Assembly: GCA_003151595.1 (NCBI GenBank)
Contig: PLXW01000052.1
Location: 100,311 to 164,310, forward strand
Source of the DNA: Myxococcales bacterium
GTDB taxonomy: Bacteria; Myxococcota; Polyangia; Polyangiales; Polyangiaceae
Length of the DNA: 64,000 nt
Reading direction: 5' to 3'
Position numbers and translations under genes: made by a program. Below, piece after piece: positions 26,592-34,497 of this stretch. Position 1 is the stretch's first letter; the number at the start of each line of letters is the position of its first letter. Under the pieces are notes generated by a model. It saw only the letters and a list, made by a program, of their open reading frames with translations, was not told the DNA's origin and ran no database searches.

Positions 26592-29500
26592 TCAGGGGTG
26601 GCCGGGGTAGCTGTTCGGATCGGCCGGGTTGGTCTTCACGAGCAGCTCGTCGCCGTCCGCGTAGCCGTCGCTGTCGCGGTCGATGCCGTCGCGGAATCCT
26701 TCTCCCGGCGGGACGCACGTGAAGGTGATCGAGCCGGTCGAAGCGACGAGCGCTTCGAGCTTGGCGTCGGGGAGCGGCGGGTTCGAAGACACATTGCCTT
26801 GCCACGCGCCGTTCACGTAGACGTAGCCCGAGTCGACGCCGCCGATCGACGCGCGCGCGACGAGGTCGGTGTGGCCGGCTGCCGCCTGCGCTTCGAAGAG
26901 GGCGAGGCGCGGCGCGATCGTCGCGACGGCGTTCGCCGCCGTGAGCGTCGTCTGCTGACCGACGACGGGGAAGAAGTTCGTGTCGAACGCCAGGACGTAC
27001 GCCGAGAGGGCGTGCCGCGCCTGGACGCCGACCGGATCGAGGCCCTGCGTGGGATCGAGCGGATCGGTGTGCGTCGACGTCGGGTCGTTGAAGACCGGGA
27101 TGCCGCCGGGGTTCGGCTGGAAGCTGACGCCGCCGAACGTCACCGGGACGAACGTCTGCGCGAAGACGAACGCCGCGAAGAAGCTCTCCGGCGACGACTC
27201 GATGCCGTCGTGGTTGAAGCCGAAACCGCGCACCGCTTGAACGGGGGAGGTGGGCGACGGAGCGTAGGGGGTGCCGGGGATGGTGAGCAGGTTGTGACCG
27301 GGGCTCACCGACGACCCGTACATGCCGAGCTTCTCGTAGGCGTTCCGCAGGTGCGGGACCTTGAAGCTCTGCGACTCGTCTTCGAACGAGAGTCGCCCGC
27401 TCGTGCCGAAGAAGCCGGGGTGCGGCGAGGCGCCCGCGTTCCCGTTGCGATCGAGCGTGTGGCAGCCGTTGCAGTTGTGGAAGCGATCGATCGGCAGCTC
27501 GGCGCCGTTGCTCTGCGTCTGGAAGTAGAGCGACTGCCCCTGCGTCTGATCGGCGTTGAGCGAGTTGTCGAGCGCGCGGATCGGGTTCGGCGGGTAGCTC
27601 ATTTGAAGCGCGAACGTCGCGTACGACGTCATGTCGGCGTCGGACAGCTGGTTCGCGTCGTCGACGAGTCCCGGGAAGGCGACGTTGAACGACTTGAAGG
27701 CGTTCATCTCGTCGTAGATGCCGGTGCTCGGTTGCGCCGAGGCGACCGGGTAGCCGTTGCCGTCGACGAACGGAATGCCCGACTGCTGGACCGCGCCGTT
27801 GCGGTCGCCGCGCCAGTGCATGGGGCCGTGGTTGTCGAGCCCGCGAAGGCTCTGGGTCGTCATCGGCCCCTTGGTCGTCATGTAGAGGCCCATGATGAAC
27901 TCGGCGGCTTGCTGGCCCACGGTGGCGGCCACGTCGATCGGCGAGATGGTGAAGACGCCCGAGTAGATGGCGTCTGCTTGCGCGACCGCTTGGGGCGTCG
28001 GCGTGCCGCCGTTCGCCTGCGCGGACGCCGTCAGGATCGTGGCCGCCTCTTCTTGTTCGAGCGGCACGATCGGCAGCGGGGTAGCCCCGGGGTTGCCGAG
28101 GTCCCACGCGAGACCGTCGAGGTCACCGCCGACGTGGCAGCTGGCGCACGCTTGATCGCCGAGGGCCGACGTGTCCTTCGCGCTGTAGAGGAACTTGCGA
28201 CCGCTCGTGACGCTCGCCGGCTCGGGGCTGAACATCGTGGTGTGGAAGAGCTCCGTCCCCTTCTTGACGTCGACGATCGAGATGCCGTCGTCGAAGCGCG
28301 TGAGCACGAAGGCGTGCTGTCCGCTGGCGACGACGCCCGCGGGGCCGCCGGCGGAGAGGGTCACCTGGTTGGTCGCCGTCGGCGTCGCGGTCCCGGCTTC
28401 GAGCGCCGAGGCGTCGTAGATGGCGAGCTTCTGCGAGCCTTGCGCGACGACGAAGACTTGCTTGCCGTCGTCCGAGAACGTGAGGTCCTGCGGGAACGCG
28501 CGGCTCAGCGTGGGGTCGCCGGTGCCGGCCGCGTGATTGAGGTGCGGGTTGAGGTTCGCCGCGGTGACCGCGCCCGACGTGGGATCGATGACCGAGATGC
28601 GGCTGTCGACCATGTTGCCGGCGACCGAGGTGAAGCCCGGAGTGTGCCCCTCGAAGCGGACGTCGTTGTGCGCGTCGGTGTTCGAGACGAAGAGCTTCCC
28701 GTCCTTCGGGCTGACGGCCATGTTGAAGAGCGTCGTGCCGACGTGCGCGTACGTTCCATTCGCCTTGGCGACGGGCGGGTTCGCGGTCGCGTCGATCGCG
28801 AAGACGTCCTGGTCCGGGAGGCGGATGGTGACGGCCGCGTCGAAGTTCGTTCCGTAGGCGTCGAACCAATGGAACGTGCCGTCGGTCCCCGCCTTCCACT
28901 TCACGATGAGGCCCGTGTTCGGCTCCGGCACCTGCGCGCCAGAGGGGAGCGTGATGAGCGGACCGGCGCCGCCGCCGGGGATGGTGGGGACGTTCCCGTA
29001 CGCTGCGGCCACGTCGGCCTCGGCGATCGACGTCGTCTGGTCACCGGAGAAGAACGCCGCCGCATACACGGTCTTGCCGTCGGGGGTGACGGCGAGCGCG
29101 CGCGGAGTGTCGGCGAAGAGCGCGATCTTCGTGAGGCGCGTCCCGCCCGCGGCAGCGCCGAGGTTCGTGGCGTCGAAGACCCACACGTCCGCGCGACCGG
29201 CGCCGACGGTGTAGAGATCCGGATCGTCCGGCGAGTTCTGCCCGCGGTGCGCGGTGGTGATGAACGCGCGGTTCTTTCCCGGGCCGCCGAACACGATGTC
29301 GCGCGGCTCGTCGCCGACGAGGAGCGTGCGCGTGACGCGCGGCCCCTTGGCGCCGTTGAGCGTGACGATGCTCACGCTGTCGGAGAGATGGTTGACGACC
29401 CACACTTCGTTGTCGTTGCGAAGGGCGAGCGCGATCGGCTCGAGCCCCACTTCCACCGATCCGATCGACACGAGCTTCTTCGCGTTGACGTTGAAGATCT

Positions 29501-29750
29501 CGAGCCGGTTGTCAGGCGTGTTGAGCGCGTACAGCGTACCGCCGTCGCTGGAGAGGGCGAGCGGGCGGACCTGGAGCGACTCGAACAGCGTGTACGGGTT
29601 CGCGGGCTGCGTGACCTTGGTGATCGAGGGGTTCTTCGCAGAGGCCGTGACCGCGGCCGACTGCGTGGAAAAATCCTCCTGCGAGCTCGTTCCCGCGGAG
29701 CAAGCCGCGGCGGCGATCGAGGGGATGAGTAAGAGGCCCAGACGTTTCAT
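26592..29750 (-). CDS. Large beta-propeller/di-heme c-type cytochrome lipoprotein
   Basis: 1,052 aa from ATG 29750 behind AGGAGA. Signal peptide with lipobox AAAAC. The N-terminal half is a YVTN-type beta-propeller (LYALNTPDNRLEIFNVNAKK; VWVVNHLSDSVSIV; RALAVTPDGKTVYAAAFFSG; ISVIDPTSGAV). The second half has two CxxCH heme c sites, CASCH at residue 535 and CNGCH at 760, and MauG/cytochrome c peroxidase-like sequence such as SFKVPHLRNAYEKLGMYG. It ends with a Ca-binding-like DRDSDGYADGDE. It probably does extracytoplasmic electron transfer or oxidation; the substrate is not evident. A terminator follows. Confidence 0.88.
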   Translation of the reverse strand: MKRLGLLLIPSIAAAACSAGTSSQEDFSTQSAAVTASAKNPSITKVTQPANPYTLFESLQVRPLALSSDGGTLYALNTPDNRLEIFNVNAKKLVSIGSVEVGLEPIALALRNDNEVWVVNHLSDSVSIVTLNGAKGPRVTRTLLVGDEPRDIVFGGPGKNRAFITTAHRGQNSPDDPDLYTVGAGRADVWVFDATNLGAAAGGTRLTKIALFADTPRALAVTPDGKTVYAAAFFSGDQTTSIAEADVAAAYGNVPTIPGGGAGPLITLPSGAQVPEPNTGLIVKWKAGTDGTFHWFDAYGTNFDAAVTIRLPDQDVFAIDATANPPVAKANGTYAHVGTTLFNMAVSPKDGKLFVSNTDAHNDVRFEGHTPGFTSVAGNMVDSRISVIDPTSGAVTAANLNPHLNHAAGTGDPTLSRAFPQDLTFSDDGKQVFVVAQGSQKLAIYDASALEAGTATPTATNQVTLSAGGPAGVVASGQHAFVLTRFDDGISIVDVKKGTELFHTTMFSPEPASVTSGRKFLYSAKDTSALGDQACASCHVGGDLDGLAWDLGNPGATPLPIVPLEQEEAATILTASAQANGGTPTPQAVAQADAIYSGVFTISPIDVAATVGQQAAEFIMGLYMTTKGPMTTQSLRGLDNHGPMHWRGDRNGAVQQSGIPFVDGNGYPVASAQPSTGIYDEMNAFKSFNVAFPGLVDDANQLSDADMTSYATFALQMSYPPNPIRALDNSLNADQTQGQSLYFQTQSNGAELPIDRFHNCNGCHTLDRNGNAGASPHPGFFGTSGRLSFEDESQSFKVPHLRNAYEKLGMYGSSVSPGHNLLTIPGTPYAPSPTSPVQAVRGFGFNHDGIESSPESFFAAFVFAQTFVPVTFGGVSFQPNPGGIPVFNDPTSTHTDPLDPTQGLDPVGVQARHALSAYVLAFDTNFFPVVGQQTTLTAANAVATIAPRLALFEAQAAAGHTDLVARASIGGVDSGYVYVNGAWQGNVSSNPPLPDAKLEALVASTGSITFTCVPPGEGFRDGIDRDSDGYADGDELLVKTNPADPNSYPGHP

Positions 29751-29831
29751 TATTCGTATTTCTCCTGCCCGAGTGGCTCGGCGCGCTTGAGCAACGAGCG
29801 TGCCTTCCGTTCGTTCAGCGGAACCGTGGGA

Positions 29832-29857
29832 ATTCGCCGGAATGTTGGTCGGCGAAT
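29832..29857. promoter_or_regulatory. Inverted repeat in divergent intergenic region
   Basis: Perfect 8-bp arms ATTCGCCG and CGGCGAAT with a 10-nt spacer, 82 nt upstream of the cytochrome lipoprotein's ATG on the reverse side and about 120 nt before the FHA activator's GTG. It could be an operator for either gene; no T-run suggests it is not a terminator. Confidence 0.45.
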
Positions 29858-29879
29858 GGCCGCGCGCGCTTGCGTGATC

Positions 29880-29918
29880 GCGCAACGCTGCGCAACTGCG
29901 CTGCGTGACTACGCAACT
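29880..29918. promoter_or_regulatory. Phased direct repeats of GCGCAAC
   Basis: GCGCAAC at 29880 and 29890 and ACGCAAC at 29911, that is 10 and 21 bp apart, about one and two helical turns, so all on one face of the DNA. Reverse-type partners TGCGTGA occur at 29871 and 29902. This looks like a cluster of regulator sites upstream of the FHA activator gene; the regulator is unknown. Confidence 0.45.
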
Positions 29919-29974
29919 CGCGCGTCTTCGCGCGCTCGCTTTCTGATTGGTTAAAGCTAAGAACCGCGCCCCAC

Positions 29975-31375
29975 GTGAACGCCCTAGGAAAGCTAGACGC
30001 CGCGCGCGAACGCGACACCGAGCTCCGCATCGCGATCGATGCCGCCGACCGTCTGCGCTTCGTGCGCTTCTCTCTCCTCGTGATGAGCGAGCACGGCACC
30101 TTCACGTACCCCCTCCCCGACGAGGGGGTAGTTCGCATCGGGCGCGCGGCCGCGTGCGAAGTGAGCATCGACGACGGGCAGCTATCGCGCGAGCACGCGC
30201 GGCTGGTCCTCGGTGCGACGATCGCGATCGAGGACCTCGCGAGCTCGAACGGCACCCGACTCGGCACGCAGGCGCTCGTGCCGCATCGCCCGACTCCCCT
30301 CCCCGCGGGCGAGCACGTGTCGATGGGGGCCACGGTGCTCGTCCTGCAGCACGCGGCGGCCGAGGCGCGCTCGCGCCCGCGCCACGACGACGACGCGCCC
30401 GAGGTCACGCCGGGCGGCGCGCTCGATCGGCTGCGCGCCCTCGCCGAACGCTTCGCGGAGGGGAGCATCCCAGTTCTGGTGCTCGGCGAGACGGGCGTAG
30501 GCAAAGACGTGCTCGCGTCGATGATCCACCGCGCCTCGCGGAGGGCCGGCGAGCCATACGTCTGCATCAACTGCGGCGCGCTCCCCGAGACGCTCCTCGA
30601 GAGCGAGCTCTTTGGGCACGAGCGCGGCGCGTTCACTGGCGCGAACACGGCAAGCGCGGGACTGCTGGAGAGCGCGCGCGCCGGCACGGTGCTCCTCGAC
30701 GAGGTGGCGGAGCTGCCGCTCGCGGCGCAGGCGTCCCTCCTCCGCGTGCTCGATCAAGGCGAAGTGCTCCGCCTCGGGGCGACGCGCCCGCGCCCGATCG
30801 ACGCGCGGTTCATCGCCGCGACGAACCGCGATCTCGAGCTCGAGGTGGAGCGCGGACGCTTCCGGCAAGACCTCTACTTCCGACTCGCGGGGGCGACGAT
30901 CGTGATCCCGCCGCTGCGCGAGCGCGTCGGGGAGATCGCGCCGCTCGCTCTTCGCTTCGTCCGCGACGTGTGTCGCGAGCGGGCGCAGGCGCGCGTCCCG
31001 CGCATCTTGCCCGACGCGATGGAGGCGCTGGAGCGCCACACCTGGCCCGGCAATGTGCGCGAGCTCCGCAACGCGATCGAGCGCGCCGTGCTCCTGGCGC
31101 GCGAGAACGACATTGGTCTCACGCACCTGCCGCTCGAAAGAATGGGGCGCCGCCTCTCGACCGCGGGAAGGGCCTCGCCGCCGAGCCGGCCGCTGTACGT
31201 GAGCGCGCGCGCAGGCGAGCTCGTCGCCCGCGACCCCGAGGCCGCGAAGCTCTTGGCCGCGCTCGACGCCTGCGGCTGGAACCAGACGCGCACGGCGGCG
31301 ATGCTCGGCGTCTCCTTGCGGACGCTCGTATCGCGCCTCGGCGCCTGCGGCCTCACGCGCAAGCGCGCGCGCTGA
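29975..31375 (+). CDS. FHA-domain sigma-54-dependent activator
   Basis: 466 aa from GTG 29975 (ATG 30083 possible). N-terminal FHA domain (about 45-125: RIGRAAACEVSIDD, LSREHARL, SSNGT) that reads phosphothreonine from Ser/Thr kinases. Then AAA+ domain: Walker A GETGVGKD (171-178), GAFTGA loop for sigma-54 contact (218-223), Walker B LLDEVAEL, R-finger region FRQDLYFRL, WPGNVRELRNAIERA. C-terminal Fis-type HTH (LAALDACGWNQTRTAAMLGV). It should open sigma-54 promoters in response to kinase signals. Tandem repeats with palindromes and a candidate sigma-54 promoter lie just downstream. Confidence 0.94.
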   Translation: MNALGKLDAARERDTELRIAIDAADRLRFVRFSLLVMSEHGTFTYPLPDEGVVRIGRAAACEVSIDDGQLSREHARLVLGATIAIEDLASSNGTRLGTQALVPHRPTPLPAGEHVSMGATVLVLQHAAAEARSRPRHDDDAPEVTPGGALDRLRALAERFAEGSIPVLVLGETGVGKDVLASMIHRASRRAGEPYVCINCGALPETLLESELFGHERGAFTGANTASAGLLESARAGTVLLDEVAELPLAAQASLLRVLDQGEVLRLGATRPRPIDARFIAATNRDLELEVERGRFRQDLYFRLAGATIVIPPLRERVGEIAPLALRFVRDVCRERAQARVPRILPDAMEALERHTWPGNVRELRNAIERAVLLARENDIGLTHLPLERMGRRLSTAGRASPPSRPLYVSARAGELVARDPEAAKLLAALDACGWNQTRTAAMLGVSLRTLVSRLGACGLTRKRAR

Positions 31376-31396
31376 AGAGCGACATTCGCGCGTCCG

Positions 31397-31532
31397 ATTC
31401 CCGCGGCTGTGGGTCCGTCCAAATCAGTTGTGCCGCCGTCTCCCGGAGCTGTGGGACAGCTAACTTCAGTCGTCCCTCCGTCTCCCGCAGCTGTGGGACA
31501 GCTAACTTCAGTTGTCCAACCGTCTCCGGCAG
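31397..31532. repeat. 42-bp tandem repeats with internal palindromes
   Basis: Units start at 31397, 31439, 31481 and a partial one at 31523. Units 2 and 3 are nearly identical; unit 1 is diverged. Units 2 and 3 each contain AGCTGTGGGACAGCT, a perfect 6-bp inverted repeat with a 3-nt centre. The spacing of 42 bp is four helical turns. They lie 22 nt after the FHA activator gene and upstream of a candidate sigma-54 promoter, as expected for enhancer sites; alternatively they are hairpins of a repeat family. In one frame the unit would read as a 14-residue Pro/Val/Ser repeat, but I do not think it is coding. Confidence 0.75.
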
Positions 31533-31540
31533 TCGTCCCG

Positions 31541-31556
31541 CGGCACGCGCATCGCG
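31541..31556 (+). promoter_or_regulatory. Candidate sigma-54 (-24/-12) promoter
   Basis: CGGCACGCGCATCGCG matches the sigma-54 consensus GGCACG at -24 and has GC at -12 with the required 10-nt spacing (GG 31542-31543, GC 31554-31555). Predicted start near 31567 leaves a leader of about 67 nt to ATG 31634. The palindromes upstream would centre at about -70 and -112, suitable for a bound activator. In DNA this GC-rich a chance match is possible. Confidence 0.5.
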
Positions 31557-31633
31557 CTCCTCGCGTCCCGCCCGTCGTCCGTCGCGTTCGCGCGCTTGCT
31601 CCACCGCCGCGGTCGTGGCACTCCGGCGCGCCA

Positions 31634-33742
31634 ATGTCGCCGCAACTTCCCACCGAGCTGCTCTTCGCAATCCGCCTCGAGACGTGGGGTGCGGTCTTCG
31701 CGGCGCGCGGCTACCCGCCTTCGCTCGGCGCGAAGGATTTCCGCAACGCCACGCTCGCCACGGTCGCCGACGCCCTCGCCCGTCCCGATCTCCCTCTCCC
31801 TCTCTGCCGCGCGCTCTTCACGATCGCCGGCTTCGCGACCGACGCCGGGCGAGCCGACATCTACAGCGCCGCCGCCGCGCTCGCGTACCCGACGCGTTGG
31901 CCCGACGCCGCCTCGCCCGCAGATCTGATCGCGCTCCTCATCGCGGCTTCCGCGACCGACGACGCGGTCCTCGAGCTCCTCGAAGCCGCGCAGATCCTCC
32001 GCGATCGCACCTTCCGCCCGCGCGCGACCCACGTCTACGTCGGCTCGCTCGGCCCCGATCCGAACGTCGGCGATCCCACCCAGTACGAAGCCGCCTGGCA
32101 GCGCGCCCTCGCGTCGTGGTGCACCGGCAACGACTTCGGCGCAGTCGTCGCCGTTCGCGGACGTTTGAACGGCGGTCTTCTCTCGTACGAGCTGCTCCAC
32201 GAGGATCGCGTCGCCTCGCCGCTCACGATGCTCCCCGCTGCGCGGAAGGGCGCACCGACGTTCGCGCCGTCCTCGCACCGGCCACTTCGCTCGCACCTCG
32301 TCACGTACGAGCCGGCGACGCGACGCCTCTCCGTCACCACCGACTGCATGGAAGCGGTCACGCCGCTGGCGTCGATGGCAGGCGCGGTCTTCTTCCGCGC
32401 CGAGCGTCACTTCCTCGACGAGCAGGCCGTCGATCTCTGGAAGCTCCAGGAGCTCGGCGCCGCAGCGCTCACGGTCCCCGCGCTCGCGGGCGACGTCACG
32501 ATGAGCGCGATCGGCGGCACCTGGCACTCCGGCAAGAACCACGCGGTCACCCCGCGCGGCCGCGACTTCTTCGAGGCGCTCGCGCGGTACAAGATCCGCA
32601 TCGAAGGGGGACGCCTCGATCTCGTCACGTTGCGCGCGAAGGTCTCCACGAAGGGTGCGAAGGACGCAAGCAGCGCCGCACAGTGCGACATCGCCGTGCG
32701 ACCTCCGCACCTCCTCACGGTGTCGGAACCGGAGCTCGCGCCTTTGATGCACGAGTTCCTCGATCGCGCGCAGATCACGAACCCGGCGCCGCGTACGCGC
32801 GACTTCTTCTCGCTCCAACCGTGGATCGACACCGCTGCGGTGTGGACCGCGATCGAAGGCGCTTCCGGCTTCGCCGAACTCGTCGCGCGCGGACTGCTCG
32901 TCGCCGATCCCGCGAACCGAAGCGTCGCGCCCCCGGCCCACCCGCACGCCGGGCGCACGGCGACCGCGTATCCCCTTCGCGGCGACACGTTCCTCGCATG
33001 GAGTCCGGACCCGACGATCGCGCCGTTCGTCGTGCGCGCGAAGGACCTCGTCGTCTACGCGCTCTCGTTCGCGAAGCTCGCATCGGTCGTCGCCGGCGCG
33101 CTCGGCCTCGAACGCCCGGCAAGCGCGCTCGACGACGACGGCGTGCTCGACTGCGGACGTCGCACGCTCGGCCCCACGCACGTGCACGTGTTCCTTCTCA
33201 CGCGCCCCATTCGCCCGGCGACGGTCGAACGCCTGCGTGACGCGGCCGATCACGGACACGCCGTGCTCATCGTCCCCGAGGGGCGAATGGAGAAGCACGG
33301 CTTGCGGCAAGTCGCGATGCCCAAGCTTTCCGGATCGTGGCAGGCGCTGCTCGGCGACATCGTGCGCACGCTCGGCGTCGAGACGCACGTCGACACGACC
33401 CTCTACGCGCCGCCGGACGCGCGCATCGTTCTCCATCGCGCGACCAAGCGCATCTGGATCGACGGCGTTCACTGCGCGGCGCTCACCGAGACGCACTTCC
33501 GTCTCCTCGAGATCCTGATCACACAGAGCGGCCAGCCCGTCTTCACGAAGGACATCGCGGCGCACATCGCGCGCGGCAAGCAGCACGACGACACCACGCG
33601 AAAGGCGATCGACTCGTTCATCGCCGGCGTCGAGAAGACGTTCAAGGCGATGAAGAAGAAGCCGCCGAAGGATCTGCACGCGCTCATCGCGAAGCCGAGT
33701 CGTTCGCACTACGCGATCGACGTGAGAACCTTCATCGACTGA
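31634..33742 (+). CDS. Large protein of unknown function with C-terminal winged helix
   Basis: 702 aa from ATG 31634 (the upstream in-frame part covers the 42-bp repeats and is not protein-like). No signal or membrane segment. No enzymatic domain recognised in the first 600 residues, which contain MSPQLPTELLFAIRLETWGA, VFFRAERHFLDEQAVDLWKL and VHVFLLTRPIRPATVERLRD. The last 100 residues (RATKRIWIDGVHCAALTETH, FRLLEILITQSGQPVFTKDI, AIDSFIAGVEKTFKAMKKKP) resemble an OmpR/DNA-binding winged helix at its C-terminus, preceded by a beta-strand start. Thus a possible regulator. It is likely under the sigma-54 promoter beside it. Confidence 0.8.
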   Translation: MSPQLPTELLFAIRLETWGAVFAARGYPPSLGAKDFRNATLATVADALARPDLPLPLCRALFTIAGFATDAGRADIYSAAAALAYPTRWPDAASPADLIALLIAASATDDAVLELLEAAQILRDRTFRPRATHVYVGSLGPDPNVGDPTQYEAAWQRALASWCTGNDFGAVVAVRGRLNGGLLSYELLHEDRVASPLTMLPAARKGAPTFAPSSHRPLRSHLVTYEPATRRLSVTTDCMEAVTPLASMAGAVFFRAERHFLDEQAVDLWKLQELGAAALTVPALAGDVTMSAIGGTWHSGKNHAVTPRGRDFFEALARYKIRIEGGRLDLVTLRAKVSTKGAKDASSAAQCDIAVRPPHLLTVSEPELAPLMHEFLDRAQITNPAPRTRDFFSLQPWIDTAAVWTAIEGASGFAELVARGLLVADPANRSVAPPAHPHAGRTATAYPLRGDTFLAWSPDPTIAPFVVRAKDLVVYALSFAKLASVVAGALGLERPASALDDDGVLDCGRRTLGPTHVHVFLLTRPIRPATVERLRDAADHGHAVLIVPEGRMEKHGLRQVAMPKLSGSWQALLGDIVRTLGVETHVDTTLYAPPDARIVLHRATKRIWIDGVHCAALTETHFRLLEILITQSGQPVFTKDIAAHIARGKQHDDTTRKAIDSFIAGVEKTFKAMKKKPPKDLHALIAKPSRSHYAIDVRTFID

Positions 33743-33850
33743 GCGTCACGTCGCTTTTTCTCTCGAAGAAGCGTCGAAAAACGGTCCGAGAAAGGCGCGC
33801 CACTTCGCGCACTTGCGCGCTTCCCGGACGTGGACCCGGACGCGCGACGT

Positions 33851-33864
33851 CCGAAAACGCGTTT
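33851..33864. promoter_or_regulatory. Perfect 14-bp palindrome upstream of the sigma-like gene
   Basis: GAAAACGCGTTTTC, flanked by CGTCC on the left and ACGTCCG on the right; further GGACG/CGTCC copies surround it. It is about 96 nt upstream of ATG 33960. AT-rich centre arms stand out from the local composition; probably an operator or promoter part. Confidence 0.45.
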
Positions 33865-33959
33865 TCACGTCCGAGTCGCGTCCGGAACTTTGGGCCCCCG
33901 GATCGGCATTCTTTCGTGACTGGGAAAAGCAAACCCCCGGTCACCAAGGAGAGAACGCC

Positions 33960-34319
33960 ATGAATCCGATCGCCCATGTCACGCACGCCACGCCCGTCGC
34001 CTTTCGTCACCCCGTCGCCACCGCCCGCGGCCGCGCGTTCTATCCGGCGCCCGTAGGCACGGACGCTCTCGTCGAGCGAATGATCCTCGGCGACGGCGTC
34101 GCCATCGATGAATTGAAGCGCCGCTTCGGCAAGCGCCTCATCGCCATCGCGACCGACGTCCTTGGCGACGAAGTCGAAGCCGAACGCATCGTGGACCGCG
34201 TCTTCGACGAGGCCAGCTTCGGCTGGCCCCCCGAGCGCGGCCAGGTCGAGCGCTGGCTCGCGCGCCTCGTGCGCCGCGCCGCCCGCGTGCGCGCCGTTCA
34301 GTTCGGGTTCGACGCGTGA
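33960..34319 (+). CDS. Small protein resembling sigma-70 region 2 only
   Basis: 119 aa from ATG 33960 behind AAGGAGAG. The part ALVERMILGDGVAIDELKRR, GKRLIAIATDVLGDEVEAER, IVDRVFDEASFGWPPERGQV and ERWLARLVRRAARVRA follows the pattern of ECF sigma region 2 (a compact helical core with the aromatic/acidic -10 binding helix and the ERG..WL..L...A ending). Region 4 is missing, and the reading frame ends cleanly. It could be a decoy or co-factor of core RNA polymerase, a split sigma factor, or a truncated gene. The good ribosome site argues it is expressed. Confidence 0.7.
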   Translation: MNPIAHVTHATPVAFRHPVATARGRAFYPAPVGTDALVERMILGDGVAIDELKRRFGKRLIAIATDVLGDEVEAERIVDRVFDEASFGWPPERGQVERWLARLVRRAARVRAVQFGFDA

Positions 34320-34497
34320 GTCGAGCCCCGCCGCTTCGCTCGAGAGTGAGAACGCTTCGCTTGCTTCGTCACAGTCAGTTTCACGCTTTCAACGTTCACC
34401 CATCAACCAACCAGAGACCATGACGACCCGTAAGAAGACCAACGTTTCCGAATCCACTGTTGCTCACGATCACATTTCGAACACCGAGGAGATCACC

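Noticed and set aside
26469..29732. 1,087-codon forward frame over the cytochrome lipoprotein
   Set aside because: Almost only Arg, Val, Glu, Asp and Gly; the reverse frame has signal peptide, heme sites and a ribosome site.
31397..31532. CRISPR-like array
   Set aside because: Units are contiguous 42-bp tandem repeats without unique spacers, and no cas genes are present.
31409..31633. N-terminal extension of the winged-helix protein through the tandem repeats
   Set aside because: Low-complexity Pro/Val/Ser/Arg translation of DNA repeats with palindromes; protein-like sequence starts only at ATG 31634.
31601..31634. Second sigma-54-like match GTGGCACTCC just before ATG 31634
   Set aside because: Lacks GC at the proper -12 spacing and would leave no leader.
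29947..33240. 1,097-codon forward frame overlapping the FHA activator and the unknown winged-helix gene
   Set aside because: Arg/Ala/Pro-rich shadow frame; the other frames hold GAFTGA and Walker motifs and a protein-like sequence.
31508..33709. 733-codon reverse frame
   Set aside because: Antisense of the 702-aa gene, Arg/Glu/Val-rich, no motif or ribosome site.
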